Shown here one piece after another: positions 43,481-52,787 of a stretch of DNA of 64,000 bases (its first letter is position 1; each line of letters begins with the position of its first letter). The stretch covers positions 62,001 to 126,000 of the forward strand of contig NZ_JAIQZN010000001.1 in assembly GCF_023333585.1 (NCBI RefSeq). Reading direction: 5' to 3'. The position numbers were made by a program, and so were the translations under genes. The notes beneath the pieces are model-generated. The model was not told the origin of the DNA. It saw nothing but the letters and a program-made list of their open reading frames with translations, and ran no database searches. Source of the stretch: Argonema antarcticum A004/B2. GTDB lineage: Bacteria; Cyanobacteriota; Cyanobacteriia; Cyanobacteriales; Aerosakkonemataceae.

Positions 43481-43857
43481 TGATGGAACCAGTACAACCC
43501 TAGTATTGGCGATCGCTCCTTGGCTTAGCCCGCCCCAGGCATAGCTAAATATCATTTGGGGTCAAGTGGGAGGTGCGATCGTAGCTGACGGCAAATTAGC
43601 AAAAAGATGAGCCCAGATTGCTATAAAGTAATGGGATGAATAGTTGAGATATACTGTGTTGCACATTTGTCAAAATACTGATATTGTCAATACCCCCGCC
43701 AAGCAATCTACTGTTGTCCCTTTTGGTGACAGAGTTGTGCAATACAACTGGCATCTGAGCCCCAGCCATGCTGGAGGTTATGCGAACTGGGTACAACCCA
43801 GATATAGGTTACCGCCCTTTATAGCTGGAATAAGTATTAATCAGCTTACGCTGAAGA
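43481..43857. other. 377-bp gap upstream of pipX, no gene recognised
   Basis: One frame (43644-43865) stays open, but the peptide shows no domain, begins without a ribosome-binding site and overlaps pipX. The gap probably holds the pipX promoter. No convincing GTA-N8-TAC NtcA site was found by eye. Confidence 0.5.
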
Positions 43858-44133
43858 ATGAATGAAAACACAGAAACTTACCTGAATCATCCTACATTTG
43901 GTTTGCTTTACCGGGTGTGCGTACTTGAAGAACACAAGGAATTATTCACCACACTCTACGCTCAACGTCTGTTTTTTTTAGTTGTCACTACACCGGCTGG
44001 CATCACTTGCGAGCCGATTACCCGTTCGGATTCTCGCCTTTTGGTAGAAAATCGCCTGCGATCGCTGCGTCGCAGCGGTCAATATCAGGAGTACGATAAG
44101 CTCATGGTCATTCATCATCGCACATTTCAATGA
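43858..44133 (+). CDS. pipX: PipX, PII/NtcA-interacting coactivator
   Basis: The product is 91 aa. NHPTFGLLYRVCVLEEHKEL begins the Tudor-like fold, then ETLYAQRLFFLVV-type strands (TLYAQRLFFLVVTTPAGITC). The helical end reads RLLVENRLRSLRRSGQYQEY. PipX shuttles between PII and the nitrogen regulator NtcA according to 2-oxoglutarate. Its stop overlaps the ATG of pipY in ATGA, as in other cyanobacteria, so the two are translated together. Confidence 0.95.
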   Translation: MNENTETYLNHPTFGLLYRVCVLEEHKELFTTLYAQRLFFLVVTTPAGITCEPITRSDSRLLVENRLRSLRRSGQYQEYDKLMVIHHRTFQ

Positions 44134-44822
44134 CCCGCTCCCAGTTATCTGATGCAATAGCGTCTCGGATTAGCCTCCTTCGCCAACAGCTACCCGAATC
44201 TGTCCGCTTGATTGCCGTCACCAAGCAGGTGTCGGTAGATGCTATGCGTTCTGCTTATGCTGCCGGAATACGGGATTTTGGCGAAAGCCGCGTGCAAGAA
44301 GCAGAAGCCAAACAGTCTCAGCTGCAAGATTTACCGGATATCACCTGGCACCTGATCGGACATCTTCAAACCAATAAAGCTAAAAAAGCTTTGGAGCATT
44401 TTCAGTGGATTCATTCTTTAGATAGTTTAAAATTAGCCCAGCAATTGGATAACTTGGCAGGATCGCTATCCAAACAGCCGCAAGTTTGCCTCCAGGTCAA
44501 ACTTTTACCCGATCCCAACAAACACGGTTGGACAGTATCCGAACTGCTAGCAGATCTGGCCGTACTCGATCGGTGCCAACATATACAAATAGTTGGGTTA
44601 ATGACCATTCCTCCCCTAAATTTGGATGAAGAAGAAATTCTGGCATTTTTTCAAAGTACCCGCGAACTAGCGGAAAAAATCCAGCAGCAAAATTGGTCGC
44701 GCATTCAAATGCAGCACCTTTCAATGGGTATGTCCGACGATTACCACCTGGCAGTGCAAGCGGGTGCGACGATGATACGCTTGGGGACAACTCTGTTTGG
44801 CGAAAGAGAGAAGGAGTGCTGA
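44130..44822 (+). CDS. pipY: PipY, YggS/PLPBP-family pyridoxal phosphate protein
   Basis: The product is 230 aa. The PLP lysine is in LIAVTKQVSVDAMRSAY. Other motifs are FGESRVQEAEAKQ, WHLIGHLQTNKAKKAL, and the end LSMGMSDDYHLAVQAGATMIRLG then LFGER. It is a PLP-homeostasis protein with no known catalysis, tied to PipX. Its stop codon lies inside the first unit of a GTGCTGA repeat array, so the final residues (KEC) may reflect repeat encroachment. Confidence 0.95.
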   Translation: MTRSQLSDAIASRISLLRQQLPESVRLIAVTKQVSVDAMRSAYAAGIRDFGESRVQEAEAKQSQLQDLPDITWHLIGHLQTNKAKKALEHFQWIHSLDSLKLAQQLDNLAGSLSKQPQVCLQVKLLPDPNKHGWTVSELLADLAVLDRCQHIQIVGLMTIPPLNLDEEEILAFFQSTRELAEKIQQQNWSRIQMQHLSMGMSDDYHLAVQAGATMIRLGTTLFGEREKEC

Positions 44823-45080
44823 GTGCTGAGTGCTGAGTGCTGAGTGCTTCAGGAGTGCTGAGTGCTGAGTGCTGAGTGCTGACAATCTTCTTCCCCTAGC
44901 CCCTAGCCCCGTTCGGACTTCGGCGTGAGCGTTCGACTGAGCGCTCAGCCGAACGCTCAGTCGAACGCTGAGCGCTCACGTCGAAGCCTAGCCCCTAGCC
45001 CCTAGCCCCTTTTTTCTTTCTTGTTTCTTCTTTTGACTTTTGACTTTTGACTTTTGACTTTTATAGCCCCTAGCCCCTAG
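44817..45080. repeat. Mixed seven-base repeats and hairpin after pipY
   Basis: GTGCTGA units (44817-44882), CCCTAGC units, a GAGCGTTCGACTGAGCGCTC hairpin cluster (about 44929-44988), CCCTAGC again, then CTTTTGA units (45030-45062). The remaining part of the gap to 45320 is AT-rich and presumably holds the sepF promoter. Confidence 0.85.
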
Positions 45081-45320
45081 TCCCTAGCTATAAATCGACG
45101 ATCGGCTACTTTAGCCGGAATAATTTCTAAAATTAAACAGACCATAGGCTAACATATTGCCAGCGTCGAGACATTATAAATAGAAGAGGTGCTTCCCAAG
45201 TCAAGTAACCTTACCATAAGCGAAGGTATGCGAAAAACTCCGATTTTCAAATGCCTCTTCTCTGCCAAAACGATCGAAACAATCTCTAGTAAACTGTAGT
45301 TGGATGGAGTGTGAACAACC

Positions 45321-45914
45321 GTGAATAATATTTTTACCAAGCTAAGAGATTTCGTTGGCCTCAACGAGCCAGTCGAATACGAGTACGACGATTACGACGA
45401 TGCGGACGAGCGGAATAACTACCAAAACCTCTACCCAGAGGAAACTGCTCAACCCGCCACTGAAGAAGATCGCCGTCAGCGTCGCCGGATGCGCGATCGC
45501 ATCACCGTAGCACCAGAAACTACAATACCATCCCCAATGAATAACGTGATTGGAATGCCCGGAGTTAGCAACAGCTTTTCTGAAGTTGTGGTAATGGAAC
45601 CCCGCACCTTTGAAGAAATGCCTCAAGCAATTCAAGCTTTGCGGGAACGGAAATCGGTGGTGTTGAACCTGACGATGATGGACCCCGACCAGGCCCAACG
45701 TGCGGTAGACTTTATCGCAGGTGGCACTTATGCGATCGACGGTCACCAAGAACGCATTGGCGAAAGCATCTTCCTGTTTACGCCTAACTGTGTCCAGGTG
45801 AGTACCCAATCGGGTGTCGTTCACGAAGTCCCTCAGCCTCAAGTGCGCGTCCCCCGTCCAGCCACTCCAGCCCCCTCCTGGGCAACCGATCAGCGGATCG
45901 TTCAGTCGATCTAA
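45321..45914 (+). CDS. sepF: Cell division protein SepF
   Basis: The product is 197 aa, from GTG at 45321. A membrane-targeting amphipathic N-terminus ([13 protein letters not shown]) and an acidic linker ([15 protein letters not shown]) precede the SepF core: [60 protein letters not shown], then [10 protein letters not shown]. SepF tethers FtsZ to the membrane; the cyanobacterial ortholog is Cdv2. The pipX-pipY-sepF-proC order is conserved. Confidence 0.95.
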   Translation: MNNIFTKLRDFVGLNEPVEYEYDDYDDADERNNYQNLYPEETAQPATEEDRRQRRRMRDRITVAPETTIPSPMNNVIGMPGVSNSFSEVVVMEPRTFEEMPQAIQALRERKSVVLNLTMMDPDQAQRAVDFIAGGTYAIDGHQERIGESIFLFTPNCVQVSTQSGVVHEVPQPQVRVPRPATPAPSWATDQRIVQSI

Positions 45915-45921
45915 CTAGAGT

Positions 45922-46026
45922 TGGTCATTAGTCAGCAGTCAGCAGTCGGCAGTCAACAATGACTCTTGACTAATGACTCTTGACTAATGACTCTTGACTA
46001 ATGACCAATGACTAATGACCAATGAC
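45922..46026. repeat. Seven-base repeats covering the proC start
   Basis: GTCAGCA units are followed by GACTCTTGACTAAT and GACCAAT units. The last unit, CCAATGACT, supplies the proC ATG. No normal ribosome-binding site is left upstream. Confidence 0.85.
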
Positions 46027-46831
46027 TATAAAATTTGGCATCATCGGTGGCGGGGTAATGGGAGAAGCTCTCTTATCCCGCTTAATTAATCAACAAATAT
46101 ATCTACCGTCAGAAATTCTGGTCAGCGAACCCCAGGCGCAACGCCGCAGTTTGTTGACCCAGCAATACCAGATCGCAGTGACATCTGACAATAAGGAAGT
46201 GGTAAGGGCAGCCGAAGTGCTGTTTTTGGCAATTAAGCCGCAAGTGTTTGATAGCGTAGCGGCAGAGTTGGTAGAAGATGGGGTTGTTGTAGAAGGGCAG
46301 CTGGTGATTTCGATTATGGCTGGCGTTCCCTTGAATAAGCTGGAATGGGCTTTTCCGGGACAGCCGGTGATTCGGGCGATGCCGAATACGCCCGCAACGG
46401 TGGGCGCTGGGATGACTGCGATCGCTCCTGGCAATCATGTACAGCTGGGTCACCTTGAACGGGCGCAAGGTATCTTCCAAGCTGTGGGAGAGGTGGTGGA
46501 AGTGCCAGAAACTATGCTGGATGCGGTGACGGGTTTATCGGGATCTGGGCCGGGTTATGTGGCGATCCTGGTAGAAGCGCTTACCGATGGTGGGGTGGCG
46601 GCAGGCTTGCCAAGAGCGATCGCATCTGGGTTAGCACTCCAAACCGTACTTGGCACCGCTCAACTGCTTAAAGAAACGGGTATGCACCCGGCGGAACTCA
46701 AGGACAAGGTTACCAGTCCTGGCGGTACAACTATTGCTGGCATTGCTGAATTAGAACGTCTTGGTTTTCGATCGGCTTTGATTGAAGCGGTTAAAAAGGC
46801 TTATCGGCGATCGAAAGAACTTGGCAGTTAG
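46022..46831 (+). CDS. proC: Pyrroline-5-carboxylate reductase
   Basis: The product is 269 aa. The NAD(P) Rossmann motif is FGIIGGGVMGEALLSRL at residues 5-21. Family motifs are LAIKPQVF, VIRAMPNTPATVGAGMT, TGLSGSGPGYVAILVEALTD, and LKDKVTSPGGTTIAGI. The enzyme makes proline from pyrroline-5-carboxylate. The start lies in a GACCAAT repeat, so initiation may be leaderless-like or coupled from upstream. Confidence 0.95.
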   Translation: MTIKFGIIGGGVMGEALLSRLINQQIYLPSEILVSEPQAQRRSLLTQQYQIAVTSDNKEVVRAAEVLFLAIKPQVFDSVAAELVEDGVVVEGQLVISIMAGVPLNKLEWAFPGQPVIRAMPNTPATVGAGMTAIAPGNHVQLGHLERAQGIFQAVGEVVEVPETMLDAVTGLSGSGPGYVAILVEALTDGGVAAGLPRAIASGLALQTVLGTAQLLKETGMHPAELKDKVTSPGGTTIAGIAELERLGFRSALIEAVKKAYRRSKELGS

Positions 46832-46869
46832 GTACTGGGCAATTTGAGATTTCAGATTCCCCAATGACT

Positions 46870-47043
46870 AATGATATCGTGTCCGACTACTTATCAGTGA
46901 TATTGTCAAATTGTCTGTTTTCATCGTTGGTTAAATTTTTACCGCAGATGAAGACAGATGAACGCAGATGAACGCAGATAAGAATAAGAACCTGAATTTT
47001 TTAGGTAACAGATGCTACCGGACATAATAAGATATTACGCATC
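46870..47043. repeat. Dispersed non-coding element, copy B
   Basis: The inverted counterpart of 13009-13208: GATATCGTGTCC, CAAATTGTCTG, GGTTAAATTTTTACC, GCAGATGAAGACAGATGAAC, then ATTTTTTAGGTAACAGATGC. It lacks the 26-bp insert of copy A. It lies in the gap 46832-47127, in which no gene was seen. Confidence 0.7.
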
Positions 47044-47127
47044 TAAATCCAATATAAAAACGGGCAGGATGCCCATCCCACAAGAAGATCGGAAAAACTG
47101 ACTGTCAAATTAGATGCGTAGCAGCTT

Positions 47128-48498
47128 ATGATTAATAAAAGAATATTTGATTGCTACACGATTATTCCCCATACAACCGAGTCCAAGGTGTTGGTGCTTC
47201 GGGTTAAGGATGGTTGGTCTTTACCACATTTTGTGCCTGCTAAAAATCATTTTGCTCATGTTGGTCTGGTAAACCAAGCTATGCACGAGCAGTTGGGCAT
47301 TGATGTAACAACGCTGTGCTGCGTCTACAATGACTTGGATACTGAGAGCGATCGCGTAAACCGAGTTTTTGTCATTGAAAATCACACTCCCGGCTGGAAC
47401 CCACCTGCTGAGGCTCGTTGGATTGATAAATACGAATTGGATAATCTACCGCTAACTGTGCCAGTGCATCGTGATGTGCTGAAAGCTTGGTTTAATGAGG
47501 TTGAAGATTCTAAAATTAGCACACACCGAGTTCCTTGGGCAAGAATTGGCTGGTTTGAAAAGGCAACAATTTGGATTGACGAACAATTAAATAGTCTTGG
47601 CATAAGTGTTATTTCTCCTATTGAACAATTAAGATCTTGGGGTGTTTCCTGCGTGATGCGGATAAGTACGACGGCGGGAAATATTTACTTTAAAGCTACG
47701 CCCGATGTATTAGGTAAAGAATTCTTATTCACGCAAACTTTAGCTGAATATTATCCAGCAAATTTCCCCAAAATATTAGCTGTGGAACCAGAACAGCACT
47801 GGATTTTGATGCTGGATTTCGGTGGAAGGATTTTGTCAGAAGTTACAGATGTCGTTCAGTGGGAGAAAGCGTTGCGCTTATATGCTGAAATTCAGATAGA
47901 ATCTGTTCAGCACGTTGATAATTTGATAAGGTTGGGTTGGCCCGATCGTCGTTTGAAAACGCTATCATACTTTATTGAGTTGCTGTTAAGTGATACCGAG
48001 GCATTGCAGGCAGGAGATTTTATAATTATTGAAGAAAGTGATATTGATGAACTGCGTGCTTTGATTCCCAAATTTAAGGCAATGTGCGACGCATTGGCAA
48101 GTTACAATCTGCCGCAGACGCTAGTACATGGGGATTTTTGGGCAAAAAATGTCGTTGTAACCGATGATAATAATTATATTTATTTTGATTGGCCGACTAG
48201 CGCCGTAGCGCATCCTTTTTTCGATATCGTTAACTTTTTGTATATTGAAAAATACGTTCCCGATATTCCCGATGTACGTACTCGCCTCCGCAATGCCTAT
48301 CTGGAAGCTTGGACAATTTACGAACCGATGGAACGTTTGATTGAAGCGTTTGAATTGTCGAAAACGTTGGGAATGTTGTATCAGGCGATAACTTATTACT
48401 GGATAGTTTCCCATTTAGAAGAATTAGCTAGATGGGAGATGGAAGTTGCAGTACCTTTGTGTTTGGAAAAGTTGTTACAGCGCTTTTCTGGTGAGTAG
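47128..48498 (+). CDS. Nudix-like / aminoglycoside phosphotransferase-fold fusion
   Basis: The product is 456 aa. Residues 1-130 look like a Nudix hydrolase fold (VLVLRVKDGWSLPHFVP, RVNRVFVIE, PAEARWIDKYELDNLPL), but the region of the Nudix box (AHVGLVNQAMHEQLGIDV) lacks the RExxEE residues, so hydrolysis is doubtful. Residues 170-450 are a kinase-like APH domain: CVMRISTTAGNIYFKATPDV with the ATP lysine, then the Brenner motif LVHGDFWAKNVVV and the metal Asp in YIYFDWPTSAVAHPF. Substrate unknown. It is a single-gene unit ending at a stem-loop. Confidence 0.75.
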   Translation: MINKRIFDCYTIIPHTTESKVLVLRVKDGWSLPHFVPAKNHFAHVGLVNQAMHEQLGIDVTTLCCVYNDLDTESDRVNRVFVIENHTPGWNPPAEARWIDKYELDNLPLTVPVHRDVLKAWFNEVEDSKISTHRVPWARIGWFEKATIWIDEQLNSLGISVISPIEQLRSWGVSCVMRISTTAGNIYFKATPDVLGKEFLFTQTLAEYYPANFPKILAVEPEQHWILMLDFGGRILSEVTDVVQWEKALRLYAEIQIESVQHVDNLIRLGWPDRRLKTLSYFIELLLSDTEALQAGDFIIIEESDIDELRALIPKFKAMCDALASYNLPQTLVHGDFWAKNVVVTDDNNYIYFDWPTSAVAHPFFDIVNFLYIEKYVPDIPDVRTRLRNAYLEAWTIYEPMERLIEAFELSKTLGMLYQAITYYWIVSHLEELARWEMEVAVPLCLEKLLQRFSGE

Positions 48499-48504
48499 GT
48501 ACGC

Positions 48505-48535
48505 GAAACCCGGTTTCTTCAAGAAACCGGGTTTC
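48505..48535 (+). terminator. Stem-loop after the Nudix/APH gene
   Basis: GAAACCCGGTTTCTT (48505-48519) and AAGAAACCGGGTTTC (48521-48535) form a perfect 15-bp stem. It belongs to the AGAAACCxGGTTTCT repeat family. No U-tract follows, so the terminator role is uncertain. Confidence 0.5.
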
Positions 48536-48628
48536 TGGGGTTTACGACCTCCGACTGCAAGTTGCTGTAAAGTATAGAAGAGGGGGGTGGGGTAAATTGT
48601 GGGAATACTGAAAATCGGAGGTTAGATC

Positions 48629-49447
48629 GTGACAGATAGACAAAAACCAAACAAACCGCTTTTTTCCCAGCATTATCTGAAACATCGGCTTCAGGAATCC
48701 CCGGAATGGCAAGTGGATGTGGCAGCCAAGTTTCAAAAGTTAAAAAATCTTTATATTTCCAAAAAAGCTCTGTTGCCAACCCTGAGTGAAGCGCAAACAG
48801 AGGAAGTATTTATTAAACCTGCATTGGATATTCTGGGATTTAGCTATATTCCCCAGGTGACGACTCGCGGTAAAGGTAGGGCAGAACGACCAGATTATGC
48901 TTTATTTAATAGTGAAAATGAGCGGGATACTGCCTATCCTTTACAAAGTAATGAGACTGCGTTTTATGGGCGGGTAATTGCGATCGCAGAAGCAAAATAC
49001 TGGGAACGTTCACTCAGCAAGGTTTCCGCTAACGATCGACGTGATATTTATAAGAATACTAACCCATCTTTTCAGATTGCTAGCTATCTCACGGGAACGG
49101 GGGTAGATTGGGGAATTTTAACCAATGGGAGAGAGTGGCGGTTATATTATCGACAAGCTTCTTCCACAGCAACAGAGTTTTATCAAGTGGATTTGGTGGA
49201 ACTTCTGGAAGCAGAAGATTTAGATCAGTTTAAAGATTTTTGGCTATTCTTTCGCCAAGAAGCATTCGTTAAAGATTCCCAAGGACGCAATTTTTTAGAA
49301 CGAGTGCGCGATGGTAGCACAACTTATGCGACGCGAGTGGGGAATGAGTTAAAAGCGTTGGTGTTCGATCGCATTTTTCCTGATTTGGCGGGAGGATTTG
49401 TCGCAGATGCTACCCGACGCGGGGAAGCGGTGACATCGGAACAATGA
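48629..49447 (+). pseudogene. N-terminal remnant of an Eco57I-like restriction-modification enzyme
   Basis: This is a 272-aa frame from GTG at 48629 with GGAGG upstream. The sequence fits the N-terminal nuclease domain of large type IIG/Eco57I-like proteins: TEEVFIKPALDILGFSYIPQ, AERPDYALF, IAIAEAKYWERSL (PD-(D/E)XK core with Asp and EAK), and GVDWGILTNGREWRLYYRQ. Such proteins normally continue for about 700 more residues with a methyltransferase. Here the frame stops at VTSEQ, exactly where the helical linker should begin. The missing end reappears at 52332-52763, beyond an unrelated R-M gene. It could still give a free nuclease domain. Confidence 0.75.
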
Positions 49448-49487
49448 GATGCACCATTGAAAAACCGCAAATTTGAAAGAGGAATGG

Positions 49488-49493
49488 TATAAT
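49488..49493 (+). promoter_or_regulatory. Extended -10 box before the R-M fusion gene
   Basis: TGGTATAAT is at 49485-49493, 74 bp before the start codon, in the 119-bp gap after the truncated gene. No good -35 is visible. Confidence 0.4.
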
Positions 49494-49566
49494 CTGTGAA
49501 AGTCTGCGTTCAAGATATTGATAAAAGTCGTTACTCTATCTCTTTGGGTTGTCACAGGAAAGCGAA

Positions 49567-52218
49567 ATGGTGCAAAGTATTTCTAAGTTTGATATCGCCA
49601 GCCAAATTAGCCGTCAGCCCTACTACAGGACGCAGCTAGGTTCAGCTTACTTAGGTAATAGCTTGGAACTCATGGCAGAATTGCCAGATGAAAGCGTCGA
49701 TTTAATTTGCACTTCTCCACCTTTCGCCCTAGTAAGAAAAAAAGAGTATGGTAATGTAGATGCTCATAAATACGTTGAATGGTTCAAGGCATTTGCCCGT
49801 GAATTCTATCGTATTATCAAGCGCGAAGGCTCGCTAGTCATAGATATTGGAGGAACGTGGCTTAAAGGTTTTCCCGTGCGCTCGATGTATCATTTTGAGT
49901 TAGTAATAGAGCTTTGCAAACCAAAATCAGAAGGTGGTTTGGGTTTCTTCCTCGCCCAAGAACTTTTTTGGTACAATCCAGCCAAACTTCCGACCCCTGC
50001 TGAGTGGGTTACAGTGCGGAGAGAAAGGGTGAAAGATGCTGTGAATACAGTTTGGTGGTTATCAAAAGATCCGCACCCTAAAGCCAATAACAAACGGGTT
50101 TTACGCCCTTACAGTGAGGCGATGAAAAACCTATTGAAAAATGGGTATGATGCCAAGTTACGCCCGTCTGGGCATGATATTTCTACTAAATTTCAGAACG
50201 ATCGGGGTGGTGCTATTCCTCCAAACATCATAGCCGATCCTACGTGCAGTTCCGGCGCGTTCATTGGGCTGCCAGTATTAGGAGAATTTAATTGGATTTT
50301 AGAGCATGATTTAGCACAGCCTGTCAATGTTATCTCAGCTTCTAATACTGCATCTAATGATTATTATCAGCGACGATGTAAAGAAGCAGGAATTAAAGCT
50401 CATCCTGCTAGATTTCCCCAAGCATTACCTGAATTTGTCATAGCACTTTGTACAGAACCTGGTGATTTAGTTCTCGATCCATTTGCAGGTTCAAATACTA
50501 CAGGACGAGTAGCGGAAACCCTCGATCGCCGTTGGTTAGCTTTTGAATTAGATCAAAATTATATTAAAGCATCGCAGTTTCGATTTGAAGAAGATGCCCC
50601 ATTGGTTGTTACTCCATTAAAAGAGAGAAAAGTTCTGAAAGCCAAAGCGCTGGCTTTAGCCCCTGATTATATTGACAAATCATCTACAATAGACGAGCAA
50701 AATAGTTATATCCAATTAGACTTATTTCAATCACATAATAACAATATGGCAGATCAAAAACTAAAGTTTACCTACGGGCATCAGTTTGAACCTAAAACGA
50801 TGAATTTACCGGAATTAGTGCAACTCTGTGTAAATTGCCAACCCGATCGCCGTCTCTTACAGGCTGAAATTGCCAAGCGTTATTATTCTAGTCACTCAAC
50901 GCAAAATGATTTACAGCAAGGGGAAAATCGCAGCAAACTTGCGATGAATACATTTCTTTCTCTTCGTGCTTACAAGTTAGTTGAGTCGATTAATGATGAT
51001 GATTGGCAGTACCAAGTAACAGATCTTGCTAATGAAATATTAGCTTATCAGAGCGATGCTGATGAAGCAGCTACAATTTTTGCTCGTCACATTCTGACTA
51101 ACTTAACTGGAATGTCTTTGCTGAAAGCAGTGGAAGCAATTAACAGTAGAGGCGATAAACCAAAATTGGATTTAATTGGTTACGAACTTCAAGAGATGGG
51201 GTATTCTCTCTCTCCCAACGCCATCTATGTTAGCACTATGCGGCAATGGTTACAAGAAGCAGGGGTATTTGAGAAAACATACGAAATTAATTGGGATCGA
51301 GTCTATGACATCCTAGAACTTGATAAAGACTATATCGATGAGATTTATACTCTCACTTCAGAGCAAAAGTATTTTCTATTGGCAATGCTCCAGATGAGCA
51401 TTATAGAGCTAACCAAGTGGAATGACATTGCTAACTATGCGGTGAGTGTTTATAAAGTACGGTTCCCCTCAAAGTCATTTGTTAAGGATATTATTCAACC
51501 TTTAGTAGAAGTAGGTTTAATTGAAACTGAGAAAACTACGGGTGGACGTGGTGCTAAACCCAATCTGGTTAAGCTGACTGAAAAAGCACAGCGTGAATTA
51601 CTGTCTAAATTGTTAGAGTCTATTGCAGACATAACAGAAATTTCCCAAACTGAGCTAAATCGAAGTTTTGAAGATGTTGTCAATGATTTAGATCATGCAG
51701 ATAAACATATTAAAGGCAAAGCACTAGAATTGCTAGCAATTTGGATGATTCGTTTGACGAGTCTTCGATTCACAAAATGGCGCAAACGGGACTATGAAAC
51801 TGGACAAGGGGAAGTAGATGTTTTAGCTGCATCGGATCGCTTTGTTTATCACCGTTGGCAAATTCAGTGCAAAAACACCAAACGAGTAGATGTTGAGGTG
51901 TTAGCTAAAGAAGTAGGCATGACTTTTGTAACTGGCGCTGATGTAGTGATGATTGTGACTACTGGTGAGTTTACTAGAGATGCTTTCCAGTACGCTTATC
52001 GCATGATGGAAGTATCCCGTTACTATATGGTGCTGATTCAAAAAGAGGATATTGAGGCTATTAAAGAAGATAGAACTAATATTATCAAGATTCTCGATCG
52101 CCGCGCACGGCGTGTATTTGCCAAGAAGGAACTAGGATTAACTGATGATGCAGTTGATGAGATTGAAATTGAAGAGGATTCACTTACAGAGTTTGATGGA
52201 GCATTTGAAGAGGAATAG
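49567..52218 (+). CDS. DNA methyltransferase / Mrr-like endonuclease fusion
   Basis: The product is 883 aa from the ATG at 49567 (AGGA eight bases upstream; TTG at 49549 is the alternative). The methyltransferase part has the catalytic TSPPF at residues 49-53 before the SAM motif DPFAGSNTTG at 304-313, the beta-class order of m4C or m6A enzymes. Residues about 390-700 hold helical and winged-helix segments (LLQAEIAKRYYS, VKDIIQPLVEVGLIETEKTT). The C-terminal 170 residues are a PD-(D/E)XK nuclease of the Mrr type: GKALELLAIWMIRL, then GQGEVDVLAAS and WQIQCKNTKRVDVEVLAKEV, with Glu/Asp and QCK as the active site. A complete single-chain restriction-modification system is likely. Specificity unknown. 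Confidence 0.85.
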   Translation: MVQSISKFDIASQISRQPYYRTQLGSAYLGNSLELMAELPDESVDLICTSPPFALVRKKEYGNVDAHKYVEWFKAFAREFYRIIKREGSLVIDIGGTWLKGFPVRSMYHFELVIELCKPKSEGGLGFFLAQELFWYNPAKLPTPAEWVTVRRERVKDAVNTVWWLSKDPHPKANNKRVLRPYSEAMKNLLKNGYDAKLRPSGHDISTKFQNDRGGAIPPNIIADPTCSSGAFIGLPVLGEFNWILEHDLAQPVNVISASNTASNDYYQRRCKEAGIKAHPARFPQALPEFVIALCTEPGDLVLDPFAGSNTTGRVAETLDRRWLAFELDQNYIKASQFRFEEDAPLVVTPLKERKVLKAKALALAPDYIDKSSTIDEQNSYIQLDLFQSHNNNMADQKLKFTYGHQFEPKTMNLPELVQLCVNCQPDRRLLQAEIAKRYYSSHSTQNDLQQGENRSKLAMNTFLSLRAYKLVESINDDDWQYQVTDLANEILAYQSDADEAATIFARHILTNLTGMSLLKAVEAINSRGDKPKLDLIGYELQEMGYSLSPNAIYVSTMRQWLQEAGVFEKTYEINWDRVYDILELDKDYIDEIYTLTSEQKYFLLAMLQMSIIELTKWNDIANYAVSVYKVRFPSKSFVKDIIQPLVEVGLIETEKTTGGRGAKPNLVKLTEKAQRELLSKLLESIADITEISQTELNRSFEDVVNDLDHADKHIKGKALELLAIWMIRLTSLRFTKWRKRDYETGQGEVDVLAASDRFVYHRWQIQCKNTKRVDVEVLAKEVGMTFVTGADVVMIVTTGEFTRDAFQYAYRMMEVSRYYMVLIQKEDIEAIKEDRTNIIKILDRRARRVFAKKELGLTDDAVDEIEIEEDSLTEFDGAFEEE

Positions 52219-52331
52219 AGCAACCTCTGGGAGAAGGCGAAGCACCTACGCACTATCAAGCATAAAGATCGCTCACAACCTCGATCCAATAATATCCCAA
52301 GTCAACCAACCATCACCTCAGCCAACAACCG

Positions 52332-52763
52332 GAAGAAGCCGATGTAATCCACGATTTATTAGCCTATCTAGCCGAACAAATGATCGATTTAAACAAACAA
52401 AAACAAACCGAAATCAAAAGCTTTTTGCAATGGCTAGAACGGTTTATCGGTTGTCCAGTTGACACCCTCACAAATAAATCGAAAATTCAGAATTATTTAG
52501 GAGACTATTCCAAAGACGAACCCCATCTCAGCTTTGACGAGTTAATCGAAGTGCTGAAGAAAAACAAAAAGAAACTTAAAATCGATCCCGTTGCGCGAAA
52601 AGAACAGCAACCCTTAGAAAAAGAATATCAGGCAAGTTTAGATACCTTACTGCCAATCAAAATGCAACTGATGCGGTGTGATAAACTGATAGATAAGATT
52701 GTTTATCAACTCTATGGATTGACAGAGGAAGAAATTGCTATTGTTGAGAATAAACAAACCTGA
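52332..52763 (+). pseudogene. C-terminal remnant of the Eco57I-like enzyme
   Basis: EEADVIHDLLAYLAEQMIDL continues into NKQKQTEIKSFLQWLERFIG, TLTNKSKIQNYLGDY, and ends KLIDKIVYQLYGLTEEEIAI-VENKQT. This is the usual end of large Eco57I/type IIG proteins. An ATG at 52380 could start a 127-aa fragment, but homology begins upstream of it, at about 52332, with a stop at 52290. Together with 48629-49447 it brackets the complete R-M gene. Confidence 0.75.
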
Positions 52764-52787
52764 ATTAACTCTTTTAGGAGAACCAAA

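Noticed and set aside
43644-43865. 73-aa open frame upstream of pipX
   Set aside because: No recognisable domain, no ribosome-binding site, and overlap with the pipX start.
52145-52462. 105-aa open frame after the R-M fusion
   Set aside because: Out of frame with both the fusion end and the Eco57I remnant; a basic, featureless translation.
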